From Betaproteobacteria bacterium TMED156 (GTDB lineage: Bacteria > Pseudomonadota > Gammaproteobacteria > Burkholderiales > Burkholderiaceae_A), in NCBI GenBank assembly GCA_002171155.1, contig NHHF01000074.1, positions 1-9,457 of the forward strand: a stretch of 9,457 nucleotides of DNA, given 5' to 3'. How positions within the stretch are numbered: the first letter of the stretch is position 1; each line of letters begins with the position of its first letter. The translations under genes and the position numbers were made by a program. Positions 1 through 6,070 of the stretch are shown one piece after another. The notes under the pieces were generated by a model. The model did no database searches. It was not told the origin of the DNA and was given only the letters and a program-made list of their open reading frames with translations.

Positions 1-209
1 GCGGTAAATTGTTAGAAAAGTCATACCAAAAAAATATCTTTGGAAAAGATGGCATGAGTGCAATTCAGAGGTCGACAGCATCTGGAGTTTGTGCTAATAT
101 AGTATCATACTGTAGGGATGAACTTACAGGTGAGGGTTTCATTAAGCAAGAAGATGCTGATTGGAAAACTTTTATTAGCAACAAATTTGGCCAGGTGTAT
201 GTTGAATGA
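1..209 (+). CDS. Saccharopine dehydrogenase/reductase-like protein, C-terminal end (5' truncated by the window)
   Basis: Only the last 68 or so residues are visible; the frame is open to the window edge, so the true start lies upstream. The piece contains SAIQRSTASGVCANIV, then GFIKQED, then a terminal FGQVY. This order resembles the C-terminus of Lys9-type saccharopine reductases and carboxynorspermidine dehydrogenases, where a SAIQxTTA-type helix is followed by GFxxQED and a terminal FGRxY. Known family members carry out NAD(P)-dependent reductive condensation or its reverse in lysine or polyamine metabolism. The catalytic and nucleotide-binding parts are outside the window, so neither substrate nor activity can be judged. 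Its stop overlaps the polymerase start (ATGA), implying co-transcription and coupled translation. In a phage this would be an auxiliary metabolic gene. The family call rests on recalled motif similarity over a short fragment. Confidence 0.6.
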   Translation, partial: GKLLEKSYQKNIFGKDGMSAIQRSTASGVCANIVSYCRDELTGEGFIKQEDADWKTFISNKFGQVYVE

Positions 210-2920
210 GTTACGTAGACGCATATTTAAATAGAGATAAAGATCAGATCAATATTGTAGAACGTATTGATGGTGAGCGAGTATATAAAACATTTCCAAC
301 CACGTATAGATTTTATTATGAAGATAAAGATGGTGATTACACGTCTATATATGGAAGAACGTTAAGTAAGTTTGAAACAAACAATAACAAGTCATTTCAA
401 AAAGAAAAGAAACTGTATGAAGGTCAAAGATTATATGAAGCTGATCTTAATCCAGTTTTTAGGTGTTTAGAAGAAAATTACATTAAACAAGAAGCACCAG
501 ATTTACATATAGCATTATTTGATATTGAGGTAGACTTTGATAAGGATCGTGGGTTTGCAAAACCAGATGATCCACACCAACGTATTACAGCAATTACACT
601 ACATTTAAATTGGCTTGATAGTTTAATCACATTATGTCTTGCTCCAAAAGACATGCCATTTGAAATGGCAGATTCGATTGCTAAAAAGTTTGATAATACT
701 GTATTGTGTGAAACAGAAGCACAACTTCTTAATACATTTTTACACTTAATTGAAGATGCAGACATATTAAGTGGTTGGAACTCGGAAGGTTTTGATATTC
801 CTTATATTGTGAATAGAACTGAAATGGTTTTAAGCAAAGATGATGTTAGACGTTTTAGTTTATGGGATTTATATCCACGTGAAAGAACATTTACAAAGTT
901 TGGTAATGAACAGCAAACATTTGATTTCTTTGGTAGAGTACATTTAGATTATTTAGAATTGTATAGAAAATACACTTATCATGAAATGCATTCATATAGA
1001 CTTGATGCTATTGGTGAATATGAAATTGGTGAAAAGAAAATTCCGTATGAAGGTACACTTGACCAATTGTACAATGAAGATTTTGAAAAATTTATTGCAT
1101 ACAACAGACAAGACGTTGCACTTCTGTCAAAACTTGATAATAAACTAAAATTTATTGATCTAGCAAATGTATTGGCACACGCAAATACTGTTCTACTACA
1201 AACAACAATGGGAGCAGTTGCAGTTACAGAACAAGCAATAGTAAATGAATCACATAAACGTGGATTCATTATTCCTAATAGGCCTTATAGAGAACCACAT
1301 TCATCTGGTGCGGCAGTTGGTGCCTATGTGGCAACGCCTAAGAAAGGTTTACATGATTGGATAGCGTCAATTGATATTAATTCACTATATCCTAGTGTGA
1401 TTAGATGTCTGAATATGGGTCCAGAAACGATCATTGGACAACTGAGACCAACACACACAGAAAAATATATTAATGATAAAATTTATAAAGAAAAGAAATC
1501 AGCCGCAGATGCTTGGGAAGGAATGTTTGGTACAATTGAGTATAAAGCAGTGATGGAACAAGATCGAGGTGTAGATATAATTGTTGATTTTGAAGATGGC
1601 ACTACAGAAGAAATGAGTGGTGCAGAAGTTTACTCAATTATATTTCATCAAAATCAAGGTTGGTGTCTATCAGCGAACGGCACTATTTTTAACACAACTA
1701 CTAAAGCAGTCATTCCTGGTTTATTAGAAACTTGGTTTGCTGAAAGAAAAGTGTTACAAGGCAAGATGCGTGAAGCAATTGCAAGTGGTGACAAAGAACA
1801 GATAGAGTTTTGGGACAAAAGGCAACTTGTTAAAAAAATTAATCTAAACAGTTTGTATGGAGCAATATTAAATCCTGGCTGTAGATTTTTTGATATGCGT
1901 ATTGGACAGTCAGTTACACTTACTGGTAGAACAATCACAAAACACATGGCGGCAATCACAAATCAAATAATGACAGGTGAGTATGATCATGTTGGTAAAA
2001 GTATAGTCTATGGTGATACAGATTCTGTTTACTTTTCTGCCTATCCAATGGTTAAAGAAGATGTTAAAAACGGAGTTATTCCATGGACAAAAGATAGTGT
2101 AATTGAATTGTATGATAGTGTAGCAGATGAAGTCAACAAATCATTTCCATCATTTATGATGAAAGCAACTAATGTGCCAAAAGAAAATGGCGAAATAATT
2201 AAAGGCGGAAGAGAAATGGTTGCGTCAAAAGGTTTGTTTATCACAAAGAAAAGATATGCGGCATTGATATATGATTTGGAAGGCAATAGACAAGATGTTG
2301 ACAAGCCAGGTAAGCTAAAAGCAATGGGTCTTGATTTGAAAAGATCAGACACGCCAGATTTTGTACAAAACTTTTTATCAGATATATTAATACAAATCTT
2401 AACAGGTATTGATAAAAAAGAAATACTTACAGCTATACAAGATTTTAAACGTAAATTTGCAGACAGACCAGGTTGGGAAAAAGGCACTCCTAAACGTGTT
2501 AATAATTTAACCAAGTATGTACAAGACATTGAAAAATATAAACGTGCTACATCACGAATGGCAAACGGAGGTGCAAATGGCAAAATTAAAAAACCAGTTA
2601 TGCCTGGACATGTAAGAGCAAGTATCAATTGGAATTCAATGCGTAGTGCATACAAAGACTTGTATTCATTGCCAATTATGGATGGACAAAAAGTTATTGT
2701 GTGTAAATTAAAATCAAATCCAATGAACTTTACTTCTATAGCATATCCAATTGATGAATTAAATATTCCAAGATGGTTCAAGGAATTGCCTTTTGATCAT
2801 GAAGGAATGGAACAATCTATTATTGATCAAAAAGTAAGTAACTTGATGAGTGAATTAGGTTGGGATCTAGAATCAACAAAAACGTCAACAGTATTTGAAA
2901 ATTTATTTGAAACAGTATGA
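206..2920 (+). CDS. 43: Family B DNA polymerase, T4 gp43-like
   Basis: Replicative phage DNA polymerase with 3'-5' proofreading, 904 residues, close to T4/RB69 gp43 (about 900). Exonuclease motifs are intact: Exo I FDIEVD (D106, E108), Exo II SGWNSEGFDIPYI (D197) and Exo III YNRQD (D303). The polymerase motifs follow in order: A, DINSLYPSVIR (D390); B, KKINLNSLYGA (K544, N548, Y551, G552); C, YGDTDSVYF (D604, D606). A KKRY motif lies further on. Residues 390-410 and 541-575 read like T4 gp43, including the PETI segment after motif A. The last residues, TVFENLFETV, resemble the RB69 gp43 C-terminal clamp-binding peptide. The gene is unsplit, unlike the polymerase of some T4-like phages, and I see no intein or intron. 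The ATG overlaps the upstream stop by four bases and has only a weak AGG upstream. The epimerase start overlaps its stop. Confidence 0.97.
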   Translation: MSYVDAYLNRDKDQINIVERIDGERVYKTFPTTYRFYYEDKDGDYTSIYGRTLSKFETNNNKSFQKEKKLYEGQRLYEADLNPVFRCLEENYIKQEAPDLHIALFDIEVDFDKDRGFAKPDDPHQRITAITLHLNWLDSLITLCLAPKDMPFEMADSIAKKFDNTVLCETEAQLLNTFLHLIEDADILSGWNSEGFDIPYIVNRTEMVLSKDDVRRFSLWDLYPRERTFTKFGNEQQTFDFFGRVHLDYLELYRKYTYHEMHSYRLDAIGEYEIGEKKIPYEGTLDQLYNEDFEKFIAYNRQDVALLSKLDNKLKFIDLANVLAHANTVLLQTTMGAVAVTEQAIVNESHKRGFIIPNRPYREPHSSGAAVGAYVATPKKGLHDWIASIDINSLYPSVIRCLNMGPETIIGQLRPTHTEKYINDKIYKEKKSAADAWEGMFGTIEYKAVMEQDRGVDIIVDFEDGTTEEMSGAEVYSIIFHQNQGWCLSANGTIFNTTTKAVIPGLLETWFAERKVLQGKMREAIASGDKEQIEFWDKRQLVKKINLNSLYGAILNPGCRFFDMRIGQSVTLTGRTITKHMAAITNQIMTGEYDHVGKSIVYGDTDSVYFSAYPMVKEDVKNGVIPWTKDSVIELYDSVADEVNKSFPSFMMKATNVPKENGEIIKGGREMVASKGLFITKKRYAALIYDLEGNRQDVDKPGKLKAMGLDLKRSDTPDFVQNFLSDILIQILTGIDKKEILTAIQDFKRKFADRPGWEKGTPKRVNNLTKYVQDIEKYKRATSRMANGGANGKIKKPVMPGHVRASINWNSMRSAYKDLYSLPIMDGQKVIVCKLKSNPMNFTSIAYPIDELNIPRWFKELPFDHEGMEQSIIDQKVSNLMSELGWDLESTKTSTVFENLFETV

Positions 2921-3687
2921 AAATAATTGTAACAGGTAGCACAGGCTTTATCGGAAAACATTTAACAAGAAGTTTGAAAGAGCTTAATCATGAAGTTATT
3001 GAATGGGATAGAGCTCATGGTAAAGACATTAAAGACTTTTCTTCTTCTACAGTGCCAGCTGATATTGATTTTGTTGTACATTTGGCCGCAATAGCAGACG
3101 TAAGACGTAGTTTAAAGGAACCAGAACTATACTGGAAAACAAATGTAGAATACAGTAAGAAGATTTTTGACTTATGTCATAAAAATGATATTCCTGTTGT
3201 ATATGCTTCATCATCTTGTGTACATGCATGGTGGAAATCTCCATATGGTACAAGTAAAAAAGCTATGGAGGCAATTGCACACCCTGGACAGATTGGATTA
3301 AGATTTACAACTGTCTTTGGCGATGGTGCAAGAGATACAATGTTAATGTCGAGAATAGCAAATGGTACTGTTAAGTTTGCTACAGAACATGTAAGAGATT
3401 TAATTTATGTAAAAGATGTTGTTTCAGCAATAATGATATTTGTTGAAAATGGAACTGCAAACAAAAATACAACATATGAAGTAGGAACTGGCCTAGGTTA
3501 CAAAGTTAGTGATATAGTAAAACATGCAGGATATGATGTACCTATCCAAGAAGGACAAGACGCAGAAGCAGATGACAATACGGCAGATAATTCTGAACTA
3601 AAAAAGCTAGGATGGCACCCAACACTGAAACCAACTGAATGGATTGATATAAAAATTGCTGTAAAATACACAAACGATAACGTATAA
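2917..3687 (+). CDS. NAD-dependent epimerase/dehydratase, extended SDR family (compact)
   Basis: Probable nucleotide-sugar epimerase or dehydratase. The N-terminus MKIIVTGSTGFIGKHL holds the GxxGxxG dinucleotide-binding motif (G7, G10, G13). HLAAIADVRRS (from H55) matches the conserved segment after beta-strand 4. The catalytic serine region YASSS (97-100) and the YxxxK pair Y110/K114 are present, as is the late VRDLIYVKDVVSAI segment (159-172) typical of GalE/RmlB-like proteins. The C-terminus SELKKLGWHPT also fits the family. At 256 residues it is shorter than the usual 310-340, with a reduced substrate-binding lobe, so the substrate cannot be named. It starts four bases inside the polymerase gene with no clear ribosome binding site, suggesting translational coupling. 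It may supply a sugar for glycan or DNA decoration, or alter host surface metabolism; this is inference. Confidence 0.88.
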   Translation: MKIIVTGSTGFIGKHLTRSLKELNHEVIEWDRAHGKDIKDFSSSTVPADIDFVVHLAAIADVRRSLKEPELYWKTNVEYSKKIFDLCHKNDIPVVYASSSCVHAWWKSPYGTSKKAMEAIAHPGQIGLRFTTVFGDGARDTMLMSRIANGTVKFATEHVRDLIYVKDVVSAIMIFVENGTANKNTTYEVGTGLGYKVSDIVKHAGYDVPIQEGQDAEADDNTADNSELKKLGWHPTLKPTEWIDIKIAVKYTNDNV

Positions 3688-3690
3688 ATA
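3683..3690 (+). promoter_or_regulatory. T4-type late promoter (TATAAATA)
   Basis: Exact match to the T4 late promoter octamer TATAAATA, recognised in T4 by the gp55 sigma factor with gp33 and the gp45 clamp. It overlaps the end of the epimerase gene, and a transcript starting about 10 bases downstream would begin just before the radical SAM start at 3717. I saw no other exact copy on the + strand. In AT-rich DNA an eight-base match can occur by chance, but its placement in the only gap between genes 2917-3687 and 3717-4829 favours function. Confidence 0.65.
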
Positions 3691-3716
3691 TTGTATAGTA
3701 AAGGTATATCAAAAAA

Positions 3717-4829
3717 ATGAATTACGTAGATCAGCCCCGTAAATTACAAGTCGAAATTGGAAATTTTTGTAATGCAGAGTGCCTTGGCTGTGTAAGAACA
3801 AGCAATGATGCACTTCAAAGAATAGAGCATGAAGGACATTTCTTTGTTGAACCAGATGCTTTTAAAAACATTTTATTAAGCGAAACAGGAAAACATATTC
3901 AACAAATTGAATTCTGCGGAAACATAGATGAACCATTAGCACACCCGAAGTTTTTTGAGATACTAGATGTGATCTATCATTTCAGCCCATCTATGAAAAT
4001 TGAAATACATACTAACGGAGCAGTAAAAGATATAGCTTTTCATAAGAAGCTAGGAGAAAAAATATTAAAATTTCAACAAGGTGATTCAGTAAGATCATCT
4101 AGCAAGGTCAGATATAGCATAGATGGTTTAGCAGACAGTGTTTATACATATAGAGGTTTAAAGAATTATAACAAAATAATTGAAAATGCAAAAGCATATA
4201 TAAGCACAGGTGCTCCAGCTGTTTGGCAAATGTTAACTTTTCCTTGGAATGAACATGAAGTAGAACAATGTAAAAATTTATCAAGAGAAATGGGTTTTGA
4301 TCATTTTAATGTTCGCATAGATAGAAGTCATGCATCAAGCAGAAGTAAAGAATGGATTGACAAATTTAGAAGTAGAGATAGAACAATTAATAAATTTAAA
4401 GATGTAATGGTTACCGATGATCTAATTGATTCACTTGAATCTGACAGGGCTGAAAAATATTATAACTTAAGAGAGTTTGATTGGTCAGCAGTACACAATA
4501 TAGATTGCTTTTTTTCAAATGAAAAAGCATTATTCATCGATCATAAAAGTAGAGTTTGGCCATGTTGTTTTTTAGCTAATCCTGAGTTTAGGAACAAGTA
4601 TCAATATGCAGAAACTGTAATTAAACTGTATAAAAAATACGGAGAACATTTCAATAATCTAAAACACAATAGTTTTGATAGCATAATGTCTAACAATTGG
4701 TATGCGGAAGAATTAACAAGCAGTTGGAATGAAAAACACGAATTGCAAAGTGGATGTATGTCACAATGTATAAATCAATGTACAAAAAACTCCATACCAA
4801 TTGCACAGCACATAATACATGAGGCTTAA
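3717..4829 (+). CDS. Radical SAM protein with C-terminal SPASM-like cysteine-rich region
   Basis: The N-terminus VEIGNFCNAECLGC contains the CX3CX2C motif (C18, C22, C25) that holds the SAM-cleaving 4Fe-4S cluster. FCGNIDEPLAHP (67-78) sits where radical SAM proteins have their glycine-rich SAM-binding GxxEP-like strand, and EIHTNGA (96-102) fits the next beta strand. The C-terminal third has further cysteines, C264, C283, C284, C347, C351 and C355, in an arrangement like SPASM/twitch domains that bind auxiliary clusters. At 370 residues it fits SPASM enzymes that modify peptides, proteins or other substrates. The substrate is unknown; no small precursor-peptide gene is evident beside it. The ATG lies 12 bases after an AAAGG, and a late promoter precedes it. 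The next gene begins two bases after its stop, so the pair is probably an operon. Confidence 0.87.
   Translation: MNYVDQPRKLQVEIGNFCNAECLGCVRTSNDALQRIEHEGHFFVEPDAFKNILLSETGKHIQQIEFCGNIDEPLAHPKFFEILDVIYHFSPSMKIEIHTNGAVKDIAFHKKLGEKILKFQQGDSVRSSSKVRYSIDGLADSVYTYRGLKNYNKIIENAKAYISTGAPAVWQMLTFPWNEHEVEQCKNLSREMGFDHFNVRIDRSHASSRSKEWIDKFRSRDRTINKFKDVMVTDDLIDSLESDRAEKYYNLREFDWSAVHNIDCFFSNEKALFIDHKSRVWPCCFLANPEFRNKYQYAETVIKLYKKYGEHFNNLKHNSFDSIMSNNWYAEELTSSWNEKHELQSGCMSQCINQCTKNSIPIAQHIIHEA
4821..4824 (+). promoter_or_regulatory. Ribosome binding site for the 412-residue oxygenase-like protein
   Basis: GAGG, seven bases before the ATG at 4832 and lying inside the end of the radical SAM gene. It supports this start for the downstream gene. 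Confidence 0.6.
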
Positions 4830-4831
4830 AC

Positions 4832-6070
4832 ATGTCATCTGTTAACTGGAAAATTGAAAAAAAGATAAATCTTGAAGCATACACTAATGATAGCTTCGAC
4901 TCCAATTTAGAAAACACTAACTATGATTATTTTATTAGTGATGCAGTAAGTTATTTTCCTTGGTTATATTTGGCAAATTATAATTTTGCAGAAAGCACAA
5001 AAATTTTATTAGTGAATAGTAATCAAACGGCATTAGATTTTCAAAAATGGTTTTTAAAAAAATATAAGCCTAATAAAAACTTAACTTGGAAAGATATTGT
5101 CACTAAATTTAAAGAAGAAAACAAAGATCTAGCAGTAAGCAACGATGCCAATATTGAAATGTGTAATAAAATTTGGAATGATAATTTAGAGTTGTTAGAT
5201 AAAAAATGGGATAGCATAGTAAAATTTTCATATACGTTTATTAACAAAAGTATTAATGATAGCAGTTTATTAGATTTTAATTATATTAAAGATGCTCAAA
5301 AGCCAATGATTTGTATTGGCAGTGGAGTTGAAACTGAGCAAGTTTCTTTCATTGATTTTTTAAATAGCATGATTGCATCAAATCAAAAGCTGACTTGGGA
5401 AATCAATACTCCTTATGGTAAGAAATCTTTTGGACCAAACTCATCTATTCTTGATCAACAAGAAAGTTTTTATATTCCTATTGACGTGCCAAAGTTAGAT
5501 TGTGAAAAAGTACTACAGGAAATACAAGCATTGGAAGAAAACAATTTATTTACTCCACTTAGAACTCCACAGTATGGTGAAAATAATCCTGGTTGGAGCA
5601 GTTTTGCAATACATGGAGCCAATGGTGAATCAGATAAAATTTTAGCATATAAATTTTATGGTTTTAAAAGTGATGAAGAAACGTCTTATAGGTACACTGA
5701 CATGGCTAAAAAATATACACCAACGTTGGTTAAGTATTTTGAAGAAAACAAGATACACGGACATGAAAATTATCATAGAGTTAGAATTATGAAATTAGCA
5801 CCAAAAGGATATATTTCAATGCATGACGATGATCCTAGAAAAAACAAAAAGCCATGGGATGAAGACAAAGGAAGACCATCATCATTAAATATGTGTATCA
5901 ACAATCCAGATGGTTGTGAAATGCATTTTTGGAATCAAGACTTTCAATATGTAGGTCCTATGGAATGGAAGCCCAATGATGCATACACACTTAGAATACA
6001 CTGGCCACATATGGTTAGGAATTTAAGCAATGAACCAAGATATCATTTAATAGTACATGGAAGAAGCTAA
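4832..6070 (+). CDS. Two-domain protein: Rossmann/methyltransferase-like N-terminus plus Asp/Asn beta-hydroxylase-like Fe(II)/2OG oxygenase
   Basis: 412 residues. The C-terminal part (about 250-412) carries GWSSFAIHG (254-262), then YHRVRIMKLAPKGYISMHDDD with the HxD pair H331/D333, LNMCINNPDGCEMHFW, and PHMVRNLSNEPRYHLIVHG with probable third iron ligand H393 and 2-oxoglutarate-binding R403. This layout matches aspartyl/asparaginyl beta-hydroxylase-type double-stranded beta-helix enzymes, which hydroxylate using Fe(II), O2 and 2-oxoglutarate. The N-terminal part (about 31-185) has DYFISDAVSYFPWLYL, then a strand-helix KILLVNSNQTALDFQKWF and a later PMICIGSG strand. This suggests a Rossmann or degenerate methyltransferase fold, but no classical glycine-rich motif I is present, so that call is tentative. 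It is a paralogue of residues 329-704 of the next protein, and the two genes overlap by one base (TAATG). The substrate is unknown. Confidence 0.78.
   Translation: MSSVNWKIEKKINLEAYTNDSFDSNLENTNYDYFISDAVSYFPWLYLANYNFAESTKILLVNSNQTALDFQKWFLKKYKPNKNLTWKDIVTKFKEENKDLAVSNDANIEMCNKIWNDNLELLDKKWDSIVKFSYTFINKSINDSSLLDFNYIKDAQKPMICIGSGVETEQVSFIDFLNSMIASNQKLTWEINTPYGKKSFGPNSSILDQQESFYIPIDVPKLDCEKVLQEIQALEENNLFTPLRTPQYGENNPGWSSFAIHGANGESDKILAYKFYGFKSDEETSYRYTDMAKKYTPTLVKYFEENKIHGHENYHRVRIMKLAPKGYISMHDDDPRKNKKPWDEDKGRPSSLNMCINNPDGCEMHFWNQDFQYVGPMEWKPNDAYTLRIHWPHMVRNLSNEPRYHLIVHGRS
5770..5794 (+). repeat. 25-base direct repeat, copy 1 (oxygenase core)
   Basis: Twenty-five bases identical to 7911-7935, encoding YHRVRIMK just before the iron-binding HxD motif. 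It is the longest exact match I noticed between the two paralogous genes and reflects their common origin. It could also serve as a site for homologous recombination that would fuse or delete the genes. Confidence 0.85.
6059..6066 (+). promoter_or_regulatory. Purine-rich ribosome binding site for the 704-residue protein
   Basis: GGAAGAAG just before the ATG at 6070, inside the end of the upstream paralogue gene. Together with the TAATG stop/start overlap it supports this start and coupled translation. Confidence 0.45.

Noticed and set aside
9..209. A small complete gene starting at TTG position 9
   Set aside because: The frame is open to the window edge and the product matches only the C-terminal end of a longer family, so this is a truncated gene.
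2041..2781. Long antisense open frame of 246 codons within the polymerase gene
   Set aside because: It lies fully opposite the conserved polymerase coding sequence, its translation shows no recognisable motif, and all other genes are on the + strand; it is a codon-use shadow.
3688..3716. Possible precursor-peptide gene beside the radical SAM enzyme
   Set aside because: The gap is only 29 bases and the following junctions are 2 bases or overlaps, so there is no room for a peptide gene in the immediate cassette.
4769..4776. TATAAATC, one base off the late promoter octamer, 56 bases before the 412-residue gene
   Set aside because: It lies inside the radical SAM coding sequence, has a mismatch at the last base, and such near matches are common in DNA this A+T-rich.
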